A stretch of DNA of 64,000 bases from Rikenellaceae bacterium (GCA_900771335.1 CAAGNP010000017.1:40307-104306); one strand, 5' to 3'. Shown: positions 16,547-25,700, counted from the first letter of the stretch. Numbers and translations: made by a program. The notes: generated by a model not told the origin, from the sequence alone.

Positions 16547-17914
16547 ATGATTACCTCTCTCTCTATCAGTTCTGTAATATCAGGGATCGCCGGAGCCCTT
16601 TGGGGATGGCCTATGGTTGTACTACTGCTGGGAACACATATCTTCCTCACCATAAGATTGAAATTCCCCCAAAGGAAACTGATAAAGGCGATCAAGCTCT
16701 CTTTCACCAAGGACAAGGGCTCGTCCGGAGACGTCAGCCAGTTTGCCGCCTTGGCCACATCGCTTGCAGCAACGATAGGGACAGGTAACATCGTAGGTGT
16801 CGCTACAGCCATTTCTCTTGGTGGTCCGGGTGCCGTTTTCTGGTGCTGGATCACCGGAGTATTTGGTATAGCCACCAAATATTCCGAAGGGCTCCTGGCC
16901 GTCAAATACAGAGTAAAAACAGCAGACGGCACCATGCTCGGAGGTCCAATGTACGCCCTTGAAAGGGGGTTGAAATCAAAATGGCTTGCAGTCCTCTTCT
17001 GCATTTTCACAGTATGCGCCAGCTTCGGCATCGGAAATATGGTGCAGGCCAACTCCATCTCCATGATGATGGAGGAGACACTGAATATCGCTCCACAATG
17101 GACCGGCCTTATCATATCTGTCCTGGTAGCCTCAGTAATCCTGTTCGGAGTAAAGGGAATCGCAAAGGTATGCTCATTTTTGGTCCCTTTTATGGCTCTA
17201 TTTTATGTTATCGGGTGTCTTATAATCCTTGGGATCAATTTTGAATATTTGGGCGAATCTTTACGACTTATCGTACACTCCGCATTCAACCCACAAGCGG
17301 CAGGGGGAGGATTCGCAGGGGCGACAGTGATGGCTGCATGCAGATTCGGCATATCAAGGGGGCTATTCTCCAATGAATCTGGACTCGGCTCTGCCCCTAT
17401 TGTAGCAGCTGCTGCACAAACCAGGAACCCGGTAAGACAAGCTCTCGTATCTTCGACAGGTACATTCTGGGATACAGTGGTCGTTTGTGCCATTACCGGA
17501 CTTGTCCTTGTGAGCACAGTCGTAGCTCCCAACGGCATTGACGCCTCTCAGGGGGCAGGGCTGACAGAAGCTGCCTTCAGCACCATCCCCGTATTCGGAC
17601 CTATCGTAATGAGTGTAGGTATCCTTACTTTTGCTTTCTCCACCATCCTTGGCTGGTCATATTACGGAGAAAGGTGTATGGAATACCTGGGTGGCAAAAA
17701 GGTGATAAAATTCTACCGCATCGTCTGGATCGTAACAGTATATATCGGCTGTGTCATGAATTTGCAGCTTGCATGGGATTTTGCAGATGCAGCCAATGCT
17801 CTCATGGCAATACCTAACCTGATAGCACTTCTGGGTCTGTCCGGAGTTATAGCCAGAGAGACCAAAAAGTACTTGAACGGAAACCACATCGACGACTTCG
17901 CTCCGGAGGAGTAA
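16547..17914 (+). CDS. Sodium:alanine/glycine symporter (AGCS family)
   Basis: A 455-residue inner-membrane transporter with about ten hydrophobic segments. Family signatures are the GTGNIVGVATAI motif, GGPGAVFWCW, FGIGNMVQANSI and the SNESGLGSAPIVAAAA motif that lines the transport site. Members import alanine, glycine or related small amino acids with Na+. It follows the DPP III gene closely on the same strand and ends 6 bp from the convergent marC gene. Confidence 0.94.
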   Translation: MITSLSISSVISGIAGALWGWPMVVLLLGTHIFLTIRLKFPQRKLIKAIKLSFTKDKGSSGDVSQFAALATSLAATIGTGNIVGVATAISLGGPGAVFWCWITGVFGIATKYSEGLLAVKYRVKTADGTMLGGPMYALERGLKSKWLAVLFCIFTVCASFGIGNMVQANSISMMMEETLNIAPQWTGLIISVLVASVILFGVKGIAKVCSFLVPFMALFYVIGCLIILGINFEYLGESLRLIVHSAFNPQAAGGGFAGATVMAACRFGISRGLFSNESGLGSAPIVAAAAQTRNPVRQALVSSTGTFWDTVVVCAITGLVLVSTVVAPNGIDASQGAGLTEAAFSTIPVFGPIVMSVGILTFAFSTILGWSYYGERCMEYLGGKKVIKFYRIVWIVTVYIGCVMNLQLAWDFADAANALMAIPNLIALLGLSGVIARETKKYLNGNHIDDFAPEE

Positions 17915-17920
17915 GCCCTA

Positions 17921-18496
17921 TCAGAACAACGTAATAATATTTGTTGAGAAGAGTTTGATTGAAATGGCGAGGAGGATGATTCCGAAGAATTTTCTGAGGA
18001 TAAAGATTCCACCCTTGCCCAAAATCTTCTCAAACCACTCTATCTTGTAAAGTACAAGAAAAATCACCACCATATTGAGGATAATCGCCACAATAATATT
18101 CTCAATGGCATACTCTGCCCTTAGAGACAGTACGGTGGTCAAAGAACCGGCCCCTGCAATAAGAGGGAATATAATGGGGACGATGGTAACAGATCCTCCC
18201 GGACCGTCATTCTTGAAAATTTCCACACCCAAAACCATCTCCACTGCCAGAACAAAAATAACCAGTGCACCTGCCACTGCAAAAGATGAAATATCTACCC
18301 CGAAAAGTCCCAGTATAGCGTCCCCGAGGAATAAAAAAAGTATAAAAATGAAGAGGGATGAGATGGAAATTTTCCCTGCCTCTATCCTATTTCCCTGCTG
18401 TTTCAGTCCCAAAATTACAGGAATTGACCCTGTAATATCAATAATCGCAAAAAGGACCATAAATGCGCTCAGTATCTCCTTAAAATTTAGCTCCAT
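17921..18496 (-). CDS. MarC-family integral membrane protein
   Basis: A 191-residue protein with six predicted transmembrane helices. Family signatures are FAIIDITGSIPVILGL in the first helix region, the glycine-rich VPIIFPLIAGAGSLTT re-entrant segment and the ILLAISIKLF end. The MarC/UPF0056 family is widespread and unassigned; the early link to multiple antibiotic resistance in E. coli was not upheld. A -7 element CAAAAATA (TATTTTTG on the - strand) at 18522-18529 lies upstream. Confidence 0.9.
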   Translation of the reverse strand: MELNFKEILSAFMVLFAIIDITGSIPVILGLKQQGNRIEAGKISISSLFIFILFLFLGDAILGLFGVDISSFAVAGALVIFVLAVEMVLGVEIFKNDGPGGSVTIVPIIFPLIAGAGSLTTVLSLRAEYAIENIIVAIILNMVVIFLVLYKIEWFEKILGKGGIFILRKFFGIILLAISIKLFSTNIITLF

Positions 18497-18621
18497 ATCT
18501 TATTTTTTGTCAATTACACAGCAAAAATAACAAAAAAGAAAAAGATTTGTTTGTTATTTTAAAAAAACTATCTAACTTGCACTATCTTATAAAGTTAAAC
18601 ACATTTTAATCATTGGAAGAT

Positions 18622-18795
18622 ATGAAAGCTACTGTAGAACAAATTAACGCACAAATTGAAGTTTTTGTAAAGAATTCTGAAGCACAATTGGTAAAAGGAA
18701 ATAAAGCTGCAGGTACTCGCGCTAGAAAAGCAGCTCTTGAGCTAAGCAAACTAATGAAAGAGTTCAGAAAAAAATCTGTTGAGTACTCTAAATAA
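18622..18795 (+). CDS. Histone H1-like DNA-binding protein (Bacteroidetes type)
   Basis: A 57-residue, Lys/Ala-rich helical protein (MKATVEQINAQIEVFVKNSE ... NKAAGTRARKAALELSKLMKEF). It matches the short proteins annotated as histone H1 in Bacteroidetes, which presumably act in nucleoid packing. The ATG at 18622 is preferred to an upstream TTG at 18613. A strong terminator follows about 35 nt after the stop, as expected of a monocistronic, highly expressed gene. Direct DNA binding is inferred, not shown. Confidence 0.88.
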   Translation: MKATVEQINAQIEVFVKNSEAQLVKGNKAAGTRARKAALELSKLMKEFRKKSVEYSK

Positions 18796-18828
18796 TTTCA
18801 GATTTACGAAATACTTCTATGAAACTGA

Positions 18829-18857
18829 AAAGGGACAGCCGGCAAGCTGCCCCTTTT
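18829..18857. terminator. Intrinsic terminator after the histone-like gene
   Basis: GGGACAGC (18832-18839), loop CGGCAA and GCTGCCCC (18846-18853) form an 8-bp stem with one mismatch, flanked by AAAA and TTTTTT. It ends the histone-like transcript and, with A/T runs on both sides, may also end the convergent lipoprotein gene whose stop is at 18858. Confidence 0.75.
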
Positions 18858-19280
18858 TTAATGCACCGGTATTATTATACCCAATTTGTTCTCTTTGTTC
18901 CAAAGCCATATTTTCCCATACTCCATCTTCGAGCACTCGAAGACAAAAGTGTATTTATCCTCAGATCCACCGAGAGAGATATGGAATTCGGAGACAATAC
19001 CCACACCGATGGATCTCGGGTAAGACTCCATATCCAAATGGCAATAATCCTTCTGCAATTCCGACTGGATCCTCACAGTGTGCCTCTTCGGATTTACCGC
19101 CAATTGGTGCATTTCCGGATTATAGACCATATAATCGTGACCATCCTTATAGCATCCAAGCTCTGTCTCACTAAGAAACAACTCTTTCTCGACCGAATCT
19201 ATCTCTATCTCCCTCACACAAGAGGGGAGTATGGCTACAATGAAGAGGGCAGCCACCAACAACACTCTATATCTCCCCAT
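18858..19280 (-). CDS. Hypothetical lipoprotein paired with the M6-type protease
   Basis: A 140-residue lipoprotein: hydrophobic N-terminus with lipobox AILPSC (Cys at residue 21), then a beta-rich domain of about 115 residues with no motif I recognise. It overlaps the 3' end of the M6-type protease gene by 14 bp, so translation is coupled. It could be an inhibitor, chaperone or surface anchor for the protease, but nothing in the sequence decides this. Confidence 0.75.
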   Translation of the reverse strand: MGRYRVLLVAALFIVAILPSCVREIEIDSVEKELFLSETELGCYKDGHDYMVYNPEMHQLAVNPKRHTVRIQSELQKDYCHLDMESYPRSIGVGIVSEFHISLGGSEDKYTFVFECSKMEYGKIWLWNKENKLGIIIPVH

Positions 19281-21252
19281 CTGTCACCTCCTCTTTTTTT
19301 ATCCCTACATACACTATCCTGGTGATGGTCTCCACCGAATTGTCCAGCATATACCTGATCTTCGCTTCTACCCTGTTCTTACCCTCTCTGCTGAAAACAA
19401 AAAGTGCGTTCTCCACGGGTTCCCCGTTGAGATACCACAATATCTCATCTTCTACCTCCACAATATTATATATGCCCAACATCACACTATCCCCCACCAT
19501 TACCGGCCGTTCAAGCCCTTTTATATACGGGAAGGAGGATGTCACATCATCTGTTTTGAAGTTGACTGTGAGTGTATCCCCATTTTTTCTGTACCCGATG
19601 TGGAATATTTCACATTCATAGGCCTTTCCTCCCCTGAGATTCTCTATCGTGTATTGGTTTGCATCCGTTGATCCCTCGTTTGCTGCACTGAACTCCTTAT
19701 CTTTCTCCCTCCATCTGAGCCCCCACTTGGCAGAGAGATCCATCGATGGTACCCATGACACTGAGGCCCTCCTCTGTTCACTCCTGATTCTGACATTTAC
19801 AGGGTGCACCAATATCTCATCCTCATCCGGTTTGACCATAAACGAGACCCCTCTGTTTTCCGGATTCAACCTTATGTCCACTATTTTGAGTCCGACACCC
19901 CTTTTGTCCCAATCCACAAAATGGGGATCTGTCAATGTAGCAAAGGTAGTAATATTGTCAAGCCCTGGAAAGAAGACCTGTTTCACATTCACAGCAGAGG
20001 GGACAGATTCGACAAGGTCCGCACATTCATGCTTCGAATTGGCATTGATGAGGTTTGTCTCCCACCTTACGGATGCCTGAATCTGCCCTGCTTCTCTGGA
20101 AGATTTGTCTATATGGTATACCAGCATCCCCTCTCCACCAATGTACGAGTCCCAGCCCGTCTCCTGCCTTGCCTCTATCAGATAGTACTCATCCTCACAA
20201 TAGGTATTGACCCTATAGAATGACCCGGTCTGATTTATTGGTTCCAGATGATGAAGGGTATTCAAAGTAAGATATTTTGCCTGAACTCCCAAAATCTCCC
20301 TCTCTATCGCATTAAGATATGGCGGTGTCCTACCCTGATTGTTATAGCAGCCATAATCCATCAGAGAAAGTGTCCCCCACATACCTTTTGATCTGCCGTT
20401 ATTGTCATAATCCACATCGTAAAGGTCGGGCAACCCCAGAACATGCCCAAATTCGTGGCAAAAAGCCCCAATACCCGAAGGGATGGTCCCTGTAGCACCT
20501 TTCAGCTCGGAACCGCACCCTACAGTCTCTATCCGTGCCCCATTGTATATGATAGGGCTATGTGAAATATCTATTGAAGATGGCCAAATGGAGTCGGGAT
20601 CTCCCCCTTCTGCCTCACTGTAGCCTGCAAAGTATATGAACACATACTGATACATGGAGAAATTGACAATGTCCTTAATCTTGTCACACGCCTCCTTTAC
20701 CATATCCACTATCCCCACGTCATATATCACACCATTTGTCCTGACATCCTCTTTATTCTGGCCATAAAAGACCAAATCATTGTCAAGCGAAACCACTTCT
20801 GACACATCGAACCGAAGACTCCTCTCACCTGTAAGATTTGCATTGAAATAGTCGGATACCGACCCTGTGGCATCGTAATCTGAGTAACCCTCCTGGTTCA
20901 TCATATTGTCAAAATGTCCCCGGGGATCCTCTATTTTGAACTTCACATCCTTAAACTCTACGGGGATAATCAGAGCTGATATACTCTGCTCAGATGCAGG
21001 CTTTACAGAATAGACTGCATTTTTCTGTGGCAATTGCAGCTCAAAAGTGGGTCTGAAGAAGCCATCCCTCCCCCTGACTACCCTGTCACCCATAATATTG
21101 GTAAAATCCCTCCTCATTTCATCTCCCCTGATCAGCAAAAGCATTTTGGAGCCGTCAGGCTGCCTCACCTCCACCGGATGGGGGTATGCAGGGATAGCTG
21201 TCACTCTGCACGAGATCATCAGTAGGAGAAATATTATTGACAGCCGACCCAT
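19267..21252 (-). CDS. Secreted M6-family metalloprotease domain protein
   Basis: A 661-residue exported protein. The signal peptide is at residues 1-20. The zinc-binding motif is CHEFGHVLGLPDLYD (His266, Glu267, His270, further ligand probably Asp276), followed by the Met-turn-like SLMDYG. This is the signature of M6/immune inhibitor A-like proteases. From about residue 475 there is a fibronectin type III-like domain (VNVRIRSEQRRASVSW), then a C-terminal Ig-like region. No type IX sorting domain is obvious. It is likely a surface or secreted protease; the substrate is unknown. It overlaps the downstream lipoprotein gene and is divergent from the PCMD gene. Confidence 0.9.
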   Translation of the reverse strand: MGRLSIIFLLLMISCRVTAIPAYPHPVEVRQPDGSKMLLLIRGDEMRRDFTNIMGDRVVRGRDGFFRPTFELQLPQKNAVYSVKPASEQSISALIIPVEFKDVKFKIEDPRGHFDNMMNQEGYSDYDATGSVSDYFNANLTGERSLRFDVSEVVSLDNDLVFYGQNKEDVRTNGVIYDVGIVDMVKEACDKIKDIVNFSMYQYVFIYFAGYSEAEGGDPDSIWPSSIDISHSPIIYNGARIETVGCGSELKGATGTIPSGIGAFCHEFGHVLGLPDLYDVDYDNNGRSKGMWGTLSLMDYGCYNNQGRTPPYLNAIEREILGVQAKYLTLNTLHHLEPINQTGSFYRVNTYCEDEYYLIEARQETGWDSYIGGEGMLVYHIDKSSREAGQIQASVRWETNLINANSKHECADLVESVPSAVNVKQVFFPGLDNITTFATLTDPHFVDWDKRGVGLKIVDIRLNPENRGVSFMVKPDEDEILVHPVNVRIRSEQRRASVSWVPSMDLSAKWGLRWREKDKEFSAANEGSTDANQYTIENLRGGKAYECEIFHIGYRKNGDTLTVNFKTDDVTSSFPYIKGLERPVMVGDSVMLGIYNIVEVEDEILWYLNGEPVENALFVFSREGKNRVEAKIRYMLDNSVETITRIVYVGIKKEEVTDGEI

Positions 21253-21258
21253 TTTTTA

Positions 21259-21290
21259 TACTTTTGCATATTATTTGAAGTGCAAAATAG
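21259..21290. promoter_or_regulatory. Divergent promoter region, M6 protease / PCMD genes
   Basis: TACTTTTG (21259-21266) matches TAnnTTTG on the + strand and would serve the PCMD gene with a leader of about 45 nt. A dyad TTTTGCA (21262-21268) / TGCAAAA (21281-21287) overlaps it. The - strand arm gives CTATTTTG, an imperfect -7 that may serve the M6 gene. Confidence 0.45.
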
Positions 21291-21314
21291 AAAATTTCAA
21301 CGACTATATCAAGT

Positions 21315-22292
21315 ATGGAATATATAAAAACATTTATAATTGCCACACTCACCCTCATCTCCTCCATATTTTATGATGCATCCGCACAAAACACGACCGC
21401 AGAGGAGATCAACAGGCAGGGGAAATTTGAAAACTGGATTGTAAGGGAGATCAAGGAGTCTGGAGTTATAGGGGGAAACACCAAATATCTGTACAATTTC
21501 AACACCGGTGATACCATCAGAGGGAACATCCCGTACAATGCACCCGACGGAAATGTATTTATCCCCACGAATGTGATGGCAGATGTCTTCGGCATCGTCA
21601 AGGGAAGCAATCAGGTCTTCCCGGAAAAGAGAGATGATGGTTACTGCGCAAGACTCGAAGTCATGGAAGAGGCGGTCAGAGTGATAGGTATAATCAATGT
21701 CAAAGTTATCGCCCAGGGGAGCATCGTCACCGGAGAGCTGTACGAGCCCATCAAGGACACAAAGTCCCCATACAGCAAACTGGACTACGGCATCCCCTTT
21801 ACCGACAGGCCCAAAGGGATAAAATATGACTATAAGGCCAATGTGGGTCATGAAAGGATAAGGGCCTCATCGATATCTTCAAGAAAAGCACTTGGGGAGC
21901 CCGACTTTGCACATATGATTGTATTCCTCCAGAAAAGGTGGGAGGATGAAGATGGCAATATCTACGCAAAAAGGGTCGGTACCGCTTATAAAAAGATTCG
22001 CGAGGATGCTCCGGAGTGGATAAATGGGGAGTTTCTGGAGATACACTACGGAGATGTGTCAGGGGAGCCATTCTTCGACCCGTACATCGAATTGCGCGGA
22101 GAGGGCTCCGAGCTGGAGAATTTCGCAAAAAACAGCCAGGGGAAATCGGTTCCAATCCATGAGATAGGGTGGGCAGAGTCGGACGAGACCCCTACACATC
22201 TTATTCTCTGGTTCTCTGCCAGCGACGGAAAGGCTTTTCAAGGTGGGGTAGGGAACAAACTTTGGTTAGACAATGTTGAGATCGTATATTAA
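21315..22292 (+). CDS. PCMD-domain exported protein
   Basis: A 325-residue protein with an N-terminal signal peptide (FIIATLTLISSIFYDASAQ). The C-terminal ~200 residues match the PCMD (putative carbohydrate metabolism) domain: the WFSASDGKAFQGGVGNKLWLDNVEI ending is the family's typical closing strand pair. PCMD proteins are beta-sandwich surface proteins of Bacteroidetes, thought to bind glycan, without proven activity. Its last 20 bp overlap the start of the barrel gene, so the two are coupled. Confidence 0.75.
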   Translation: MEYIKTFIIATLTLISSIFYDASAQNTTAEEINRQGKFENWIVREIKESGVIGGNTKYLYNFNTGDTIRGNIPYNAPDGNVFIPTNVMADVFGIVKGSNQVFPEKRDDGYCARLEVMEEAVRVIGIINVKVIAQGSIVTGELYEPIKDTKSPYSKLDYGIPFTDRPKGIKYDYKANVGHERIRASSISSRKALGEPDFAHMIVFLQKRWEDEDGNIYAKRVGTAYKKIREDAPEWINGEFLEIHYGDVSGEPFFDPYIELRGEGSELENFAKNSQGKSVPIHEIGWAESDETPTHLILWFSASDGKAFQGGVGNKLWLDNVEIVY

Positions 22293-23430
22293 TATAATCT
22301 GCACTGCCACACTCTTTGTTCTGGGCATACACACCTCTTCTGCCCAGATAAGGGAGGCCTTTGACTCTGTCTACTACAAGTCGGTAAGTGACTCCGTAGA
22401 CAGATATATCAAAAGCCACCCTAACCGCTTCAAACCCGATCAGAACAAGATAAGGCTCACACCATTGGCTGCTCTTAACTACTCCCAGGAGGATGGCATG
22501 GGCATTTTTGTCGGGACCTTTGGCCAATACAGAAACGGTCTTGACACTATAGCCCCCCTATCAAATGTTTCGGCACTCGGGTATGTCTCTACCAAAGGCT
22601 CCTTCATGGTGGGAGTTATGGGGATGAACTATACATATGCCGGCTCATCGAGACTCGAATACACTGCATCTGCCCGCTACCAGGACAGATATTTCTGGGG
22701 GATAGGGTACAATAACGGCACCAACTCATCCAACAGGAGTTTCTACACTGAGACCAGCATAAAACTTAATGCCAGCTACAGATTCCTCTTCTCACCCATT
22801 TTCAATATTGCACCGGGGATAGGTTTTGACTACTACAATGCAGACAACTTCACCTATACACACTTGTCTGAAGGGCTCCCCAAAAGCTATCTTGGCTTCA
22901 ATATAGGGGTAGATTTTGTACTCAACACCAAAGACAATCCTACCTCTCCTACCAGAGGGGTATACATAAACCTCAATCAAAAGCTATACCCCCGCGTATT
23001 TTACAACACTGAGCCATTCTACCGCACATCCATTGTGACAGACTTCTATTTCAGAGGTTGGAAAGGAGCTGTTTTCGCCATAGACCTGTACAGCGAATCC
23101 AACTACGGGGAATCGCCATGGTTCATGTGGACACCATTGGGGGACGATGCGAGGATGAGGGGCTATTATCACGGAAGGTATAGGGACAAAAACACCCTCA
23201 CTGCACAGCTGGAACTCAGGCAAAAGATATACAAATGGCACGGCATGGTAGTATGGGGCGGTGCCGGAAACATATTCCCCTCATATAAGGAACTGGATAT
23301 AAAAAATACCCTACCAAACTATGGGATAGGGTATAGGTTTGAATTGGGCCTCCTTATGTTCAAGCTCGATGCAGGTTTCGGCAGAAAAGGGGAATGGAGC
23401 ATAATAGCGGGGCTGAACCACGCATTCTAA
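22273..23430 (+). CDS. BamA/TamA (Omp85)-like outer-membrane barrel protein
   Basis: A 385-residue protein with a signal peptide and about 16 amphipathic strands. Omp85-type landmarks are NPTSPTRGVYINLNQ and the RGY loop motif (ARMRGYYHGRYRDKN), the counterpart of the BamA VRGF lid-lock motif. The C-terminal strand ends in Phe (AGLNHAF). No POTRA domains are present: only about 60 residues precede the barrel. It is therefore a short, POTRA-less family member like Bacteroidetes DUF5982/surface antigen proteins. A role in exporting or anchoring the coupled PCMD protein is possible but unproven. Confidence 0.8.
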   Translation: MLRSYINIICTATLFVLGIHTSSAQIREAFDSVYYKSVSDSVDRYIKSHPNRFKPDQNKIRLTPLAALNYSQEDGMGIFVGTFGQYRNGLDTIAPLSNVSALGYVSTKGSFMVGVMGMNYTYAGSSRLEYTASARYQDRYFWGIGYNNGTNSSNRSFYTETSIKLNASYRFLFSPIFNIAPGIGFDYYNADNFTYTHLSEGLPKSYLGFNIGVDFVLNTKDNPTSPTRGVYINLNQKLYPRVFYNTEPFYRTSIVTDFYFRGWKGAVFAIDLYSESNYGESPWFMWTPLGDDARMRGYYHGRYRDKNTLTAQLELRQKIYKWHGMVVWGGAGNIFPSYKELDIKNTLPNYGIGYRFELGLLMFKLDAGFGRKGEWSIIAGLNHAF

Positions 23431-23436
23431 TCTCCC

Positions 23437-24783
23437 CTAAATGAAAAATTTGTCCACCTTGGAAACCACTGACGGGTGTGCGAAAACCACCACCTGGTCA
23501 TATGGTTTGATTTGTGTGTTGACATCGGCGATAAAGCTGTCTTTACCCCTGATATAACCACCTATCAACGCATCCTCCGGAAATCCCAGATTACCGATTC
23601 TGTCTGTGGTGATTTTACTGTTCTGAGGTACGATAAACTCAAGTACCTCTGCATCCGTACCACTCAACACCTTAATCGAACGCACCTTATTTGAAAGGGT
23701 AAAGCGGAAAATTCTGCCGGCTGTAATCAGTTTCTTGTTGATTACCGCATCTACACCCATACTCTCCGCCACCTTTATATACTCAAAATTCTCCACCTCG
23801 GCGATAACCTTGGGGACACCCATTTTCTTGGCTATCACACAAGAGAGGATATTGGTCTCTGTACTGCTTGTCACAGCCACAAACGCATCACATGATCTCA
23901 CATCCTCATCGATTAGGACATCAGAATTGCGTCCGTCACCATTTATCACAAGGGCTTTGTTGAGCTTTTGAGAAAGCTCTTCACACCTGTCCTGCTTGAT
24001 CTCCACTATCTTTACACTCTCAAGGGACTTCTCAAGCTTTGCAGCCACCATCTCACCTATTCTTCCACCGCCCAATATCATAAGTTTCCTCACAGAGACT
24101 GTCTCCCTGCCTGAAAGGGCCAGAACCTCATCCACACCACTCTTCTGGGTCACAACGAAAACTACGTCATTAACCTTGAATTTGGTCTCCCTCTTGGGGA
24201 TAATAGTCTCATCCTTTCTCGATATGGCTACAATCTTGAATTTCAAATTCTCTCCGGAATAGTAATCACCCATAGTCTTGTCGACAATAGGGGCACCATC
24301 CTCCACCTTGAAAGATACCATCTGAAGCTTTCCATGGGAGTAGTCCATGAACTCAGATGTGGCTGTCTGCTTCAAAAGATTGATGATCTCGTTGGCAGCG
24401 ATCTTCTCAGGATAGAAGAGTGAATCTATACCCAGATCTGTAAACAACAGTTTGTTCTCACTTGTCTGGTACTCCTCATTATTGATTCTGGCTGTCACTT
24501 TGTTTGCTCCGAGTTTTTTTGCAAGCAAGGCACTTACTATATTCACATCCTGATCATGAGATGGGCTTACCGCAATGAAAAGGTCTGCCGTAGGGACACC
24601 TGCCTCCACAAGTGTGGATATGGATGTGGGATGCCCCTGAATGGTTACAATATCTGCACCCTCAGAAGCACGGTCAAGTCTCTCGGAATTTTCATCCACC
24701 ACTACTATTTCGTGTCTCTCAAAACTCAACATCTTAGCAAGGTGGCTACCCACCTCACCTGCACCGGCAACTACTATTTTCAT
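23437..24783 (-). CDS. trkA: Trk-type K+ uptake regulatory subunit TrkA
   Basis: A 448-residue cytoplasmic protein with two RCK units, each an NAD-binding Rossmann fold (VVAGAGEVGSHLA at the N-terminus, ILGGGRIGEMVAAKL near 230) plus a TrkA-C domain. It binds nucleotides and gates a TrkH-type K+ channel in the inner membrane. No trkH gene is adjacent, so the partner is elsewhere. ATG 24783 is preferred to a TTG at 24792. A TAnnTTTG element lies at 24807-24814. Confidence 0.95.
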   Translation of the reverse strand: MKIVVAGAGEVGSHLAKMLSFERHEIVVVDENSERLDRASEGADIVTIQGHPTSISTLVEAGVPTADLFIAVSPSHDQDVNIVSALLAKKLGANKVTARINNEEYQTSENKLLFTDLGIDSLFYPEKIAANEIINLLKQTATSEFMDYSHGKLQMVSFKVEDGAPIVDKTMGDYYSGENLKFKIVAISRKDETIIPKRETKFKVNDVVFVVTQKSGVDEVLALSGRETVSVRKLMILGGGRIGEMVAAKLEKSLESVKIVEIKQDRCEELSQKLNKALVINGDGRNSDVLIDEDVRSCDAFVAVTSSTETNILSCVIAKKMGVPKVIAEVENFEYIKVAESMGVDAVINKKLITAGRIFRFTLSNKVRSIKVLSGTDAEVLEFIVPQNSKITTDRIGNLGFPEDALIGGYIRGKDSFIADVNTQIKPYDQVVVFAHPSVVSKVDKFFI

Positions 24784-24806
24784 ATTGGTCAAATTTGATT
24801 TGACTA

Positions 24807-24814
24807 CAAATATA
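24807..24814 (-). promoter_or_regulatory. trkA promoter -7 element
   Basis: CAAATATA on the + strand reads TATATTTG on the - strand, matching TAnnTTTG, about 24 nt before the trkA ATG. It sits right after the terminator of the preceding DUF2795 gene. Confidence 0.6.
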
Positions 24815-24819
24815 CGAAA

Positions 24820-24850
24820 AAAAAGAGCTACTATAAAAGCAGCTCTTTTT
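24820..24850 (-). terminator. Intrinsic terminator of the DUF2795 gene
   Basis: On the - strand AAAAAGAGCT (24850-24841), an 11-nt loop and AGCTCTTTTT (24829-24820) form a 10-bp stem followed by more T residues. It separates the DUF2795 gene from trkA. Confidence 0.75.
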
Positions 24851-24879
24851 CATAGATCCGGTAATCTATTCTATTTCTA

Positions 24880-25101
24880 CTAGTACTCGTCTTCGTTAAA
24901 GAAGAAATCCTCTTTACTTGGATAGTCTGGCCAAATGTCTTCGATGCTGTCGTAAGTCTCACCGTCGTCCTCAAGATCTTCAAGATTTTCAATAACCTCA
25001 AGTGGTGCTCCTGAACGGGTAGCGTAGTCAATCAACTCATCTTTGGTTGCTGGCCATGGTGCATCTTCAAGTTTTGATGCAAGTTCGAGTGTCCAATACA
25101 T
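24880..25101 (-). CDS. DUF2795 small acidic protein
   Basis: A 73-residue acidic protein matching the DUF2795 family: MYWTLELASKLEDAPWPATK, then ELIDYATRSGAPLEVIENL and a Glu/Asp-rich tail. Proteins of this size and sequence are conserved and well expressed in Bacteroidetes, with no known function. It has its own promoter (TATCTTTG at 25160-25153 on the - strand with a TTG 18 nt upstream) and its own terminator. Confidence 0.85.
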   Translation of the reverse strand: MYWTLELASKLEDAPWPATKDELIDYATRSGAPLEVIENLEDLEDDGETYDSIEDIWPDYPSKEDFFFNEDEY

Positions 25102-25152
25102 AATCTGTTTATAATTAAAAAGTTATTATAATACTCCGTTAATTAGGGGGCG

Positions 25153-25160
25153 CAAAGATA
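25153..25160 (-). promoter_or_regulatory. DUF2795 gene promoter
   Basis: TATCTTTG on the - strand, with TTG 18 nt further upstream, closely matches the Bacteroidetes -33/-7 promoter layout. The leader would be about 50 nt. Confidence 0.65.
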
Positions 25161-25172
25161 TACAATTATTCT

Positions 25173-25700
25173 TTACGGCAACCAAAAATCTTCAGAAATA
25201 TCACATTTATAACATTGGAATCTCGCAAGGGTAAAAAAGAAGTCGGACAATCTGTTTAAATATTTGATTGTTAGACATATTTCATCATTCTTATCCTCTA
25301 TGCCGATAGATGATCTCTCCGATCTGCGGCACACAGTCCTGATGACATGGCACAAGGATGCTGTTCGGGGTGCAGCAGGGAGGACAAATGCTGTCTGCGG
25401 CGGCATTTGGGAAGTCATTTCATCTATTTTGGCCTCCAGAAATTCAATCTCAGAAGGATCAAAATTCTTCAACTGCCTCCTGCCGTCGGAAGAAAGGTGT
25501 GCCGAGCCGAGCATCAGACACTCCTGAATTCGCCTTAGAAGTGAATCCTCCTGCGGAAGTTCACACCTAAGGAGTCCAATATATGAGATCAATTCATCCA
25601 CATCACCATAAGCCTCCACCCTTGGGTGGTTCTTAGGAACTCTGGTCCCTCCGCAAAGGGAGGTAGAGCCGGCATCACCGGTCTTGGTATAAATCTTCAT
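25173..25700 (-). CDS. Cob(I)alamin adenosyltransferase, PduO type
   Basis: A 175-residue enzyme that transfers adenosyl from ATP to cob(I)alamin to make coenzyme B12. Signatures: KIYTKTGDAGSTSLCGG at the N-terminus (ATP site), HPRVEAYGDVDELISYIG, and the C-terminal helix with RRSERS and YLNRLSDFFFTLAR. These place it in the PduO/ATR family. No riboswitch or other B12 gene is adjacent. It starts 4 bp after the end of the ABC ATPase gene on the same strand. Confidence 0.93.
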   Translation of the reverse strand: MKIYTKTGDAGSTSLCGGTRVPKNHPRVEAYGDVDELISYIGLLRCELPQEDSLLRRIQECLMLGSAHLSSDGRRQLKNFDPSEIEFLEAKIDEMTSQMPPQTAFVLPAAPRTASLCHVIRTVCRRSERSSIGIEDKNDEICLTIKYLNRLSDFFFTLARFQCYKCDISEDFWLP

